A stretch of 64,000 nucleotides of DNA from Scylla paramamosain (lineage: Eukaryota > Arthropoda > Malacostraca > Decapoda > Portunidae): the NCBI RefSeq assembly GCF_035594125.1, contig NC_087155.1, forward strand, positions 3,085,192-3,149,191. The letters are read 5' to 3'. Made by a program: the position numbers and the translations under genes. How positions within the stretch are numbered: position 1 is the stretch's first letter; each line of letters opens with the position of its first letter. The notes below the pieces were generated by a model. That model did no database searches, had not been told where the DNA came from, and saw nothing but the letters and a program-made list of their open reading frames with translations. Shown here in pieces: positions 10,790 to 19,649 of this stretch.

Positions 10790-10849
10790 TGTCTTTTTTT
10801 TTTCTTATGCTACTGTTAATTCTACAAGATAGCTACTTTATCTTTATCT

Positions 10850-12423
10850 TTACAAGATAGCTACTATATCTTCTTGATCAATGTGTGTGACGATTTCGTT
10901 ACCCTTCACTTTCTGAGCAGCGGGTTTCAAAGAAATACTTTCTATGAACTTACTTTGTTTAAAGTCTTTAGCGGTAGAACATTCTTTTAAGGCGCGTTTG
11001 CTCAAATAGTCCAGTAAACAGCAGTTTTTGGAAACCAAAGTGCTATTATTTGACAGCCAATGTAAGTGTCTGCTAATACGGATCTTGGTCCCTTGTATCG
11101 TCCGGCCTGTTCGACGATTAAACGCCTCGATGATGATGTTCCTTCATTGTTCGTCCCGAAGGCAAGGCGATCCAACGTTTAGCCGAAGAAAAGTTTATCG
11201 GAAGATCAGTGCCGTGTGTGGTAGCTTGGGAGGTGGCATTCTGGTGGATCCACATAGAGAGCATTCCCTTTTTATGGCCGCGTCCACGATCTTTTCTAGC
11301 GATAATAGGGCCTTTCTGACGTTATTTCGCACGAATGCGTCAGGCGTCTTGAGTGTCTTCATCTTTCTACTCTTTTGTTGTCACTTCAATATGTTCTTGT
11401 ATTTGAGGGAGAATAACGTGGTGTTTAGTCTGTTTGTCGACTGGTGGTTGTTTAAGCGTTTCAGCGCGGCTATGACCTCTCTCCTAGAAGGGACCACTCT
11501 CGATATGTTGTTCTTATAATTTAACTCGTTTATTTCTTTAATTAAATGACGGTATTCTTCTATTTTCAAACCCCAGATACGAATGGAGTTCCATTTATTA
11601 GAGCCGCTATTTTGGCCTCCCAGCTGGAGTGGACCGCCTTGATCTGAAAGACGTTGAGGCCCTGCGTGCAAGCTTCGAACAAACCGTTCACGCTGTCGGT
11701 GGAGAATAGGTGTTTTCTCAGAGGAAAAATCTCAAATATGTAATTAGCGCCCCCTTCCATAGCTTCTGTAAAATTGGACATTATTAAAATAGACATTATG
11801 TCCATGGTGTTCTGCGGGAGTGCGGTTCTCTTTATCAACTTGTCGTCGTGCCTATCATAAGAGGGCACCTTCCCGTCCCTTTTCCATCCACGCAGCACGG
11901 TTTCGTGGCCCGCATCTTCGCGATAACTTGTTTTTTTCTTCCAAATGAACTCCGACAAGAGGGTAAACAAGATCTCCCTCATGTCAACGCTGGAGATTAG
12001 CGTTTGCAACACCACATTCATGGCTTCTGCGTCCTTTTTATAATCGTTCGGGCACAACGTCTGTCCTAGACAAAGACTGTCTGTCTAGACAAAGACTTGA
12101 GATCGACGATGTTGGTAAACACAAATCGGTTCGATTGGATGTGTTTTAAAACGATATTGATTGACAACAGCGCGGCGTTATTAGGATCAATTTCCTCAGA
12201 GGGTAGCCTTAACGTAGCACAGCGAGTCAGATGTTTAGAGAGAATGTACGAGAGTGAAGTACGTAGAGTGAATGTCTTGCCCTGGAGATCGTCGGTCACT
12301 CTGTACATGACAGTGGTGTACCTGACGGGTTCGCTGATATACATGTTGGTGAACGCAGAAGCTCTGTTTCCTGGTGAATATGTTTGATATCGTTTCGTAC
12401 GACAACTTCTCAATCGAAGTCAA
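10850..12423 (-). pseudogene. Unknown nimaviral-type gene or genes, minus strand, frameshifted
   Basis: The family is not recognised. Minus-strand frames in order are 12413-12066 (115 codons), 12057-11566 (163 codons, the best piece), 11671-11381, a stretch from about 11372 to 11195 in a further frame, pieces around 11190-11040, and 11038-10850. Adjacent pieces run on from each other where frames change, which suggests one gene of about 500 residues. The 12057-11566 part has mixed helical and hydrophobic segments and no obvious membrane span. No convincing start codon was found near 12423. An opposing plus-strand frame (11028-11519) is open but reads less like protein. Confidence 0.45.
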
Positions 12424-12442
12424 CCTCGTCTTGGAAACCTTT

Positions 12443-13438
12443 CTAATTTAATTTTCCCTTTTTGATGGCCAAGCCTCCTTCGACGTTTGCTTCTTTTGCT
12501 TCTCCTTCTGTGTAATCATAACAAGACGGGTGCTCTGACAAGGCGGTGATTTCGAATAGAAAGTCATAGATGCACCTAATCGTGTCGCAGGCACACATGT
12601 CTTCTGGGGGTATGCAGAGATTGGTGGCGGCTAAGAACGCATCCTTGTCCACTTGAAACCTCTGTTTCCTATCTGTATTGTCGAACCCGCAACAAAGGTG
12701 TCTAAGAGGCAGCAATATGGCCAAAGAGGCAGATATGACGCTACCCGCGCTCGATCCTACGACTTTCAGAGAGCCGCCGTCTTCTCATTCCAAATTGTTT
12801 ACGCAGTCCAAGAGTTCGTCAAAGACCACCGGTCCGAGCAACGACACTCCAACAAACGTGCCCCTCCGTATCCGCATTCCATGCCTGGGCATGTCCAGGG
12901 CCTGTAGCTTCATCGCTCTGCACATGCCGTAGAAGGAAACATCTCATAGCGTATACCTATCCATTTCAGCTTCGACACGGACGTTAGGCGGCCGACCGTA
13001 TCTCCCCACCAAGAGCATCTGTCCTTCAACAATGCACGTTTATAGGGCCTACTAGTCAAGAAGACGAGGTGACCAGACACATCGGAGGGAGGCAAATCGG
13101 ATTTTCCGTGTCTGGTCTTGTCCAGATGATCGAAATTCTTGAAGTTCACCATGGACTTCTTTTTACTATTCGGTTTAGAAATAGCATTCAATAGACACAA
13201 CACTCGTTCCAACAACACAGAGATCCGATCTGCGCTAGTCTTGTCTGCCGCGCCTACAACCGTAGCGTTAACTACTTTATGCTTTCTTTTTCTCTTGTCG
13301 ATTTTGCTGCGTAGCGTGTGATTCAGAGCAGACGATGTCGTCATCGTGTGGTTGTCCTGCTTTGTCCGCCTCTGTGTTATATTGGCAGTCAAGATCTAGC
13401 ACTGCATATATTGTTACAGGGTGTTGTTGGTTCGCCAT
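12443..13438 (-). pseudogene. Unknown nimaviral-type gene, minus strand, frameshifted
   Basis: The family is not recognised. ATG 13438 begins a frame that breaks after about 50 codons. Protein-like sequence then continues in the frame 13392-12910, with a Lys/Arg-rich segment followed by a hydrophobic/basic domain containing the LVFLTSRPYKRALLK and CSWWGD stretches. It resumes in another frame at 12724-12443, a Cys-containing C-terminus ending in KKGKLN, with a shifted link around 12905-12730. The likely original length is about 320 residues. It lies head-to-tail with the next minus gene, separated by only ~20 bases, as in compact viral genomes. Confidence 0.45.
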
Positions 13439-13549
13439 GATTTGTGTGCAAAATTCTTTACGTCGTGAAGAGAAAATTTGTATGTATCTCGACCTTTTAG
13501 CGGGCGATCAGTTACAATCAGAGGTTCGTCTCCAGCTCGGCCCCAGCTA

Positions 13550-13680
13550 AACAGGTGTAACCGGTATCTTTGGATTGGGTTTTTCAGAAAGATTTTTACA
13601 TTACTATAAAAAAAGCTGCGCAGATTTTTAAGGTTAAAAATATTCTAAAAAGCCCAACAATACCGGCGACACCAGTTGAG
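13550..13680. repeat. Inverted-repeat element, copy 3
   Basis: The left arm CAGGTGTAACCGGTATCTTT (from about 13552) and the right arm AGCCCAACAATACCGGCGAC (to about 13670) are imperfect reverse complements. The interior has AAAGCTGCGCAGATTTTTAA, again like the minisatellite unit including its CTGCGCAG palindrome. This links the 2402-3770 array to the viral-island elements. Confidence 0.7.
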
Positions 13681-13770
13681 CCGGGCCAGAAACGGAGGTC
13701 ACACGTGCAAGCAACGAAGGAAGCTTCGGTGCGAAATAATAAAGACAGGTAATGCTTTTTAAATTATGCT

Positions 13771-13776
13771 TTTATT
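13771..13776 (-). terminator. Polyadenylation signal of the VP28-family remnant
   Basis: Minus-strand AATAAA lies 10 bases beyond the stop at 13786. Confidence 0.5.
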
Positions 13777-13785
13777 GGTTTTTCC

Positions 13786-14362
13786 TCAGTGGTTTTCTGC
13801 CTGCGTAGGTAGTGCCAACGCGGTGTTACTAAACACAGCCTCGCCGAGGTCGGCGACGGCGTTTCCTCCCATGACGACCAGGGCGGTCTTCTTACTTTCA
13901 CTGGCGGGCACGGTCACGGGTTCAATTCCTCCCAGAAGTGGGTGCTTGGGCACAGCTACGGCTCCATCTTCCGATAGGGTTGCAACGACGGCACCTCCCG
14001 CTACGTTCAACGGGTGCTTTGTTCGGTTGGTGATAACTAGAGTCAGGGGAGTGGAACATTGGAAGAGTAGCTTTGAAATTGCACAGCACGGTAGATATCT
14101 TATCCACCTTGATCTTTTCGTCGTCGTCGCTCACGAGGACAGGACCGAATTGAGTCTGGAAGATCTGGTCTTCAACGGTAGTGCTTTTGGTGCCGGTGAA
14201 AGTCAGAGTAGGATATACGGAAAAGTCCATGTTTTTCAATGTAAGTTCAGTGATCTTTTTCTCTTTAAAGCCCAAGACGATGAAGAAAATCACCACAATG
14301 ACTACAATGAGGATGGTCAGTATGACAGCGGTGCCTGTCCCTGTGAGGTTAGAGAAATCCAT
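13786..14362 (-). pseudogene. VP28/VP26/VP24-family structural protein, broken by one frameshift
   Basis: The family comprises the related major envelope and tegument proteins of WSSV (VP28 wsv421, VP26 wsv311, VP24 wsv002), each an N-terminal membrane anchor followed by a beta-barrel. The frame from ATG 14362 has a strong hydrophobic segment at about residues 10-32, then a beta-rich ectodomain-like region to about codon 105. The expected C-terminal half lies in a different frame (to 13786), with short valine/threonine/glycine strands. The break is a single small indel at about 14045-14065. The total is about 190 codons, close to the ~205 typical of the family. Call is by architecture and weak sequence resemblance. 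It is the most diagnostic structural gene of the island after the VP19-like gene. Confidence 0.58.
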
Positions 14363-14528
14363 CTTTTGTGACAGGTAGCTCTATCTATATTCTTCTCTTG
14401 TTTGATGCACGGATCCCTTCTCCCTCGCCCTTTGCACCGACTGCTTTAAAAAACGCATATACAGTTACTGTGCATTAGCCCATTATCTGAATGTTACCTT
14501 CCGGTAATGGGTAAATAGATCCGAATTA
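14363..14528. other. Short spacer between VP28-family remnant and LINE insertion
   Basis: It presumably holds the promoter of the minus-strand gene starting at 14362. I see no firm motif. It may also contain the lost 3' end of the gene interrupted by the LINE (16884 to about 15996). Confidence 0.35.
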
Positions 14529-15996
14529 GTTTTTTTTTTTTTTTATGTAGGAAGGACACTGGCCAAAGGCAACAAAAATCCAATAAAAAAAAAATGACCA
14601 CTTAAATGCCAGTCCCACAAAAGGGTCAAAGCAGTGTTCAAAAACTGATGAATAAGTGTCTTGAAACCTCCCTCTTGAAGGAATTCAAGTCATAGGAAGG
14701 TGGAAATACAGAAGCAGGCAGGGAGTTCCAGAGTTTACCAGAGAAAGGGATGCATGATTGAGAATGCTGGTTAACTCTTGCGTTAGAGAGGTGGACAGAA
14801 TAGGGGTGAGAGAAAGAAGAAACTCTTGTGCAGCGAGGCCGCGGAAGGAGAGAAGGCATGCAGTTAGCAAGATCAGAAGAGCAGTTAGCATGAAAATAGC
14901 GGTAGAAGACAGCTATATATTCAACATTGCGGCGGTGAGAGAGAGGCTGAAGACAGTCAGTTAGAGGAGAGGAGTTGATGAGACGAAAAGCTTTTGATTC
15001 CACCCTGTCTAGAAGAGCAGTATGAGTGGAACCCTCCCCAGACATTTGAAGCATACTCCATACAAGGATGGATAAGGCCCTTGTACAGAGTTAGCAGCTG
15101 GGGGAGTGAGAAAAACTGGCAGAGACGTCTCAGAACGCCTAACTTTATAGAAGCTGTTTTAGCTAGAGATGAGATGTGAAGTTTCCAGTTCAGATTATAA
15201 GTAAAGGACCGACCGAGGATGTTCAGTGTACAAGAGGGGGACAATTGAGTGTCACTGAAGAAGAGGGGATGGTTGTCTGGAAGGTTGTGTCGAGTTGATA
15301 GATGGAGGAATTGAGTTTTTGAGGCATTGAACAATACCAAGTTTGCTCTGCCCCAATCAAAAATTTTAGAAAGATCAGAAGTCAAGCGTTCTGTGCTTCC
15401 CTGCATGATATGTTTACCTCCTGAGGGGTTGGACATCTATGAAAACACGTGGAAAATTGCAGGGTGGTATCATCAGCGTAGAAGTGGATAGGACAAGAAG
15501 TTTGGGTTTGAAGATCATTAATGAATAAGAAGAAGAGAGTGGGTGACAGGACAGAAGGAAGGGAAAAGTTCCTTTTGTGGGCCACTCTATCATGTACAAG
15601 AACGAGAACGAGAACAAGCTGTGTTAAACCAAGGTTTAGAAGGTTTAGGACGAGAAAAAAAGTGAGGAATGTACGCCTCCATGCCAGACACTATCACCTC
15701 TGTTATGCGCTCAGCACACAAAGACGGGTCTCTGACACGGACAGAAGAAAAAAATCAGATACAAGAAAAAAATCAGCAAAAACCTCCTCAGGTCCCCCCC
15801 ACTAGCAACTAGCTTAGGGGGATCCTGAGGAGGGATTGGAGTGATAGGACAAGATAAAGATATGAGATTCTGATCGGAGGAGCCCAACAGAGAGGAAAGG
15901 GTGACAGCATAAGCAGAAGGATTAGAGGTCAGGAAAAGGTCAAGAATGTTGGGCGTATCTCCAAGACGGTCAGGAATACGAGTAGGGTGTTGCATC
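14529..15996 (-). mobile_element. LINE family A copy 2, inserted in the viral island, with internal deletion
   Basis: The 3' end is a T-run (A-tail on the minus strand) at about 14529-14544, followed by the family 3' UTR. The RT C-terminal half is at 15585-14638, frameshifted at the G-run near 15035. At about 15565 the sequence jumps to the endonuclease segment, skipping roughly 1 kb relative to the 46.6-kb copy. It ends, 5'-truncated, at about 15996, exactly where viral-type protein sequence resumes. No clear target-site duplication was found. Confidence 0.88.
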
Positions 15997-16884
15997 AATG
16001 TCAGAGTCGGTGTTAAAATCATAGTCGTTATAATCGCATCTGTACCTAGACAGTCTGGACGGTTTCGCAGTAGTTATCTTCCGCGGCCCAGCGATGACCG
16101 GTATCATAGACCCAAGTCTGCCTCGGCTGGCTCTCAAACCACCTCCCACCGCCCCTCTCCTGTCGGCGAGAATCGCTCTAATAGACAAAAAAGTAACTTT
16201 CCTTCCCATTCTTTTCAGAGGAGCGCTTCCACTCACTTTGTGAGCGTTATTGGTTTTAACGTCATTGGTTTTTATGGAAGAAGAGTTGATGTAATACATG
16301 GTGGCGGCAAGACTGGCCTTTGATATCAGCTTGGTTAGAATATTGGACAGTAGTATCTCATTCTCTTCTAAGTACTCGACGATGCCACTCAACATGTTGT
16401 CGGTTATTCTGTTTTTGTATTCTATTACGTTGGATGTTTCTTTTTCCTCCTCCTCATGACCTGTTGTCTGCAAATGTTCTCTCGGGTACTCTTGTCTTTC
16501 ATGTAAAATTCTGCCGTTTTGATGACCACCATCAAAATAGCTTCTGCTATCTATTCCGCCTCAACATGACCTGGTGTCTGCAAATGTCCTCTCGGGTACT
16601 CTTGTCTTTCATATAAAGTTCTGCCGTTTTGATGTCCACCATCAAAATAGCTTCTGCTATCTATTCCTCCTCAACATGATCTTTTGTCTGCAAATGTCCT
16701 CTCGGGTACTCTTGTCTTTCATATAAAGTTCTGCCGTTTTGATGTCCACCATCGAAATAGCTTCTGCTATCAATTCCGGCGACACTTGTGGGGAAGAGGA
16801 TGGGGAGGAGGAGGCATTTCCAGTTCGGATGTATAGGAGGGGATCCTTGGATGGACGTATCTCGTCTACCGAGTGTCGTTGCAT
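15990..16884 (-). pseudogene. Unknown nimaviral-type gene broken by a 110-bp tandem repeat and a LINE
   Basis: The family is not recognised. ATG 16884 opens a frame with Ser/Pro-rich sequence and then a helix containing AEAISMVDIKTAELYMKDKS. The 110-bp repeat (16458-16787, about three copies) follows. Because 110 is not a multiple of 3, the extra copies destroy the frame. Beyond the repeat the frame 16473-15990 continues with an acidic, helical segment and then an Arg/Lys-rich tail ending in an Asp-rich stretch, cut by the LINE at about 15996. The original was probably about 240 residues. It is divergent from the membrane-protein gene at 16950, with a 65-base intergenic region. Confidence 0.5.
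16458..16787. repeat. 110-bp direct tandem repeat, about 3 copies, inside a gene
   Basis: CTGCAAATG landmarks occur at about 16469, 16579 and 16689, exactly 110 bases apart, with few mismatches between copies. The repeat duplicates coding sequence of the minus-strand gene. Confidence 0.85.
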
Positions 16885-16949
16885 TATCGTTATTATAAGA
16901 CAAGAATAGGCCGGGTTTGCCTAAACCCACAGAAACATATTGAAATACC
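16885..16949. promoter_or_regulatory. Divergent promoter region with short palindrome
   Basis: This is the 65-base gap between divergent genes. GGGTTT (16913-16918) and AAACCC (16923-16928) form a 6-bp stem with a 4-base loop. A TATTATAAG stretch lies near 16890-16900 and could serve the minus-strand gene. The role is inferred from position. Confidence 0.3.
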
Positions 16950-17276
16950 ATGGCCGATACACCAGTGACGTCTTCTTCTTCTTTTACTTTGAAGCGAACT
17001 ATAACAGACGCTACGTTCATAGGTTTCTTGATTTTGAACGTTATTCAAATAATAACCATTATTACCATTATGGTCTTTGTGTTACTAGACATAAAGCGAA
17101 AAATAAATCAAGAAGCCTCGATCACGTATTCAAGTAGCCAAGGTGCCAAGCGAAAGAGGTTTAGGCAAGATCTAGTCGCCAACCCCAGTGGCACTACTTC
17201 TAATACTATTAATAGTAGTAACACTTCCACTTTAAAGAACATGCCAATTACCTCGCGTTTTTTTCCTTCCCCTTAA
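16950..17276 (+). CDS. Small single-span membrane protein, possibly the N-terminus of a longer gene
   Basis: The family is not recognised. The 108-codon frame from ATG 16950 has a Ser/Thr-rich head, one strong membrane span at about residues 22-45, a basic stop-transfer KRK, then a Ser/Asn-rich tail. The TAA stop at 17274-17276 is in the same frame as a further open stretch to 17597. The stop may therefore be a nonsense mutation in a longer type II-like protein. An N-terminal anchor followed by a large ectodomain is typical of nimaviral and baculoviral envelope and per os infectivity proteins, but I see no diagnostic cysteine pattern. Confidence 0.5.
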   Translation: MADTPVTSSSSFTLKRTITDATFIGFLILNVIQIITIITIMVFVLLDIKRKINQEASITYSSSQGAKRKRFRQDLVANPSGTTSNTINSSNTSTLKNMPITSRFFPSP

Positions 17277-17978
17277 AAAACTTTTCCATCTTCTCAGAGG
17301 AGGGGGAACAGACAAATAACGTCTTCTATAAGAGACATCGAGCTCTACTACGACCGCAACAGGCTGCCGAGGGTTTTGTTCGATAGGTTAGAGGCCGACC
17401 CTTACATCGCGGCGGCGATCCTTTCAAAGTACGCCAAAGTCTTTTCCCCTATGCACGCCAAGAGTACTTGGTCTATTGAACAACTGAACGGCCTCTTGGT
17501 GACGCCCAGACAGACTAGATTCGGGTACCTCAACTGCACTGGTCCTTCCTTCTGGATACGTCGTAAACAAGGCCAGAAGAATGACAAAAGAAGATAGAGA
17601 GGCTCTGGTGGGGTACACGCCAGAGTGTAGCAGTAATCGCCTCCAGGATTAATCTTTTTGGATACAGCAACGCGCCCAAGAACGAAGGAGCGCTCGCTCC
17701 TTCATTCTCCAAAACCAGACTCTTTCTGTACCTGTGCACCAATCACAAAGACGAGGTACAAGAGCCGTACAAAGACATGTACAAGTGTCTATAGCTAAGA
17801 AAAGAGACCTATTGCCCGGAGCGGGCCTGGACCCTGTAGCATCGAGGCAGATGCTCAAGAATAGGAATATAAACGCTACCGTCATTGAAGGGAGAGGAAG
17901 AACGGGTGAGCACTGGAAGGATTGGTTCCCATATCCCGGACTACGATGGATTGGTCTTCCATATTGGGTAAACGGTTA
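17277..17978 (+). pseudogene. Probable C-terminal continuation of the 16950 gene, degraded
   Basis: The frame directly after the stop is open to 17597 and reads as globular protein, with stretches such as RDIELYYDRNRLPRVLFDRL. After it, protein-like pieces continue in other frames: around 17578-17640, 17650-17793 (with several Cys and aromatic residues) and to about 17976. At least three frame changes are needed. Together with 16950-17276 this could have been one protein of about 340 residues with an N-terminal anchor. The function is unknown. Confidence 0.4.
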
Positions 17979-18693
17979 GAACTTGGTGTTGATAAGGCCA
18001 ATGCAACCTCCGCCGTCATAGGCTCCGGTAAAGAAGCTCCCGCCCCCTTTTCATTCTCTTCTATAAAAAAAAGCAACGAGATGGAGGCGCAAACCCGTCT
18101 AAAGCAACGCCGACTAATGCTACCGCCGCCGCCATAGGCTCCGGTAAAATAGCTCCCGCTCCCTTTTCATCTAAAGCAACGCCGCCGGCTGGCGGTGTAA
18201 GAAAGTATATCAAAACATTATCTTTGCTTACTATTTTGACAGCGATAGTCTCTATCATGGTTGTAGGCGTCGCTATAATGACGGCTTCTAAAAAGTTTAA
18301 TGTCGACAGCATCGCCGAGAATGATATACCTCTAGCTCTAGGTGCCGGCATAGGACAGACTTCTGTCATGGCGGCGCTATTCTCTACTATATCGCCGCTA
18401 GACCTTTTAGAAGAGATTGATCGCGATAAAGACAAGAAGGAAAAGGAAGATGGAAGGAAGAAGAATAAGAAAGAGAAGAAAAATAAGAACACGAAATTTT
18501 CTACCTCGACTCGAAAGTCGACGCAAAGTAGTAAAAGAAAAACCAAACGCCCAAGAGGAAGGAAGCCGAGGACGAGAGCAATGCGCCCAAGGATGATGCC
18601 CGCTAGATCTATGAGGAGATCACACAGAGGTTTGAGATTTCTAAGAGGTTTGTTACGTTTAATGATAAGAAGGTGATAACGAAAAAATTTTAA
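17946..18693 (+). pseudogene. Unknown membrane protein with internal duplication, frameshifted
   Basis: The family is not recognised. ATG 17946 starts a frame with an Ala/Ser/Pro-rich segment containing IGSGKEAPAPFS. A related segment with IGSGKIAPAPFS recurs about 110 bases later in another frame, so an imperfect tandem duplication is present and the frame breaks near 18070-18090. The second frame has a membrane span at about 18224-18290 and an amphipathic segment, then a Lys/Glu tract. The Arg-rich end of that frame (about 18530-18676) is probably an out-of-frame reading, because another frame gives a more ordinary charged helix ending near 18693. Confidence 0.42.
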
Positions 18694-18885
18694 AATGCAG
18701 TTAGAAGAGATCTGATTTTTTTTTTATTTCACACCGTCATTTTCATATTTGTCTTGCTGTTCTTCTCTTCATGATGGTTCCATCGTGAATGAGCACATGG
18801 GGCAATTCCAGAGCCACCGTATATAGATGTTGTGCATGGAAAAATAGTAGGACGTCGATTAACTTCGAAAACAATAAAAAAAACA
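18694..18885. other. Spacer with TATA-like element
   Basis: There is a T-run at 18716-18727. TATATAG at 18820-18826 lies 60 bases before the next ATG. Nothing else is recognised. Confidence 0.35.
18820..18826 (+). promoter_or_regulatory. TATA-like motif for the 18886 gene
   Basis: TATATAG lies about 60 bases upstream of ATG 18886, a plausible distance for a viral TATA box. It has no other support. Confidence 0.25.
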
Positions 18886-19284
18886 ATGTCTATCCTAGAT
18901 CTCCTTGGATGCCTCTTCTTGACTTGTGTCTTTGTGGTATTCTTGGTTGTGCTGTTAAAGATAATACGCGCCGTAATGATAGTCGGTGTTAAAAATGAAG
19001 AGTTAAATATGGAAGAAGAAGAAATGGTAGAAGACTTAGAGTATGACGACGACGAGGGAGAAGGAAGCTCTGCTCCTACTTCTACTTCTACTTCAGGAGG
19101 GACTTCTGATCCGGATTATTGGCTAGACGCAAAACCCGACGAAGTTTACTATTTGCTGTCTCCCGCACGCCTTTTCTATTCTGTGGAGAAACCGATTATC
19201 ATGAGGGCCAACCACATAGGGGTCTTCGGTAAGGACGACGGTCGGGTCCACTTGTCGCACTTGTGCACGTGCGTTCTGTCGTAA
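18886..19284 (+). CDS. Small type II-like membrane protein with acidic linker
   Basis: The family is not recognised. The 132-codon frame uses ATG 18886, chosen over the upstream Met at 18832 because it directly precedes the hydrophobic segment and follows a TATA-like motif. It has a membrane span at about residues 5-30, an acidic stretch (EEEEMVEDLEYDDDEGEG, about 43-60), a Ser/Thr/Gly linker, then a compact C-terminal domain with YYLLSPARLFYS and two Cys near the end. The frame is unbroken. Its last ~109 bases overlap, on the opposite strand, the end of the signal-peptide gene 19624-19176. Probably a virion membrane protein, by context only. Confidence 0.5.
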   Translation: MSILDLLGCLFLTCVFVVFLVVLLKIIRAVMIVGVKNEELNMEEEEMVEDLEYDDDEGEGSSAPTSTSTSGGTSDPDYWLDAKPDEVYYLLSPARLFYSVEKPIIMRANHIGVFGKDDGRVHLSHLCTCVLS

Positions 19285-19624
19285 ATGCTCACATTCTTAG
19301 CGAATATGCAAGTGACGTACGCCTTAAAAAGATGTTTCATTCTTGCCTTGGGCTGACAGAAAGCTAGATTCACAGTTAGTGAATCGCTGACTCTCTGTTT
19401 GGCAATGTACAGTTTGTTGGCTTCTTTTAGAGAAGATCTAACGATGACCTCGGCTTCTTGAAGTTTGGCGGGTATATCATTTCGCCTCCATATTTGAAGA
19501 AGAGAGGTTGTCTCTTGCCATCAGAGACCGAACATATATGAGCAGCATTCACCGGACAAGCCAGTGGCATTGCTAGAAAGAAGATAAGAACTGACAGGAG
19601 TACAGTGGAGACGTTTAATAACAT
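19176..19624 (-). pseudogene. Signal-peptide protein, one frameshift
   Basis: The family is not recognised. ATG 19624 is followed by a classic signal peptide: a hydrophobic core LSVLIFFLAMPLA at residues 10-22 and a likely cleavage site after CPVNA. The mature part continues in this frame to about 19470, then the protein-like frame shifts and runs to the stop at 19176. Cys residues are spread over the mature region, fitting a secreted or ER-lumenal disulfide protein. A single indel near 19470 breaks it. The 3' end overlaps the convergent gene 18886-19284. The start lies only 25 bases from the divergent ATG at 19650, so the two share a promoter. Confidence 0.5.
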
Positions 19625-19649
19625 CTTCTTAATCGTTGATTGATAAAAA

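Larger units (their letters stand above)
13439..13785. other. Spacer between minus-strand genes
   Basis: No gene is seen. The third inverted-repeat element occupies about 13540-13690. AATAAA on the minus strand (13776-13771) serves the VP28-family remnant. Confidence 0.5.

Noticed and set aside
11028..11519. Plus-strand 163-codon frame as a gene.
   Set aside because: The minus strand across the same bases continues a protein-like series from both sides. The plus frame lacks matching context.
18480..18676. Arg/Lys-rich tail as a DNA-binding domain.
   Set aside because: Another frame over the same bases reads as an ordinary charged helix, so the basic tail is probably out of frame.
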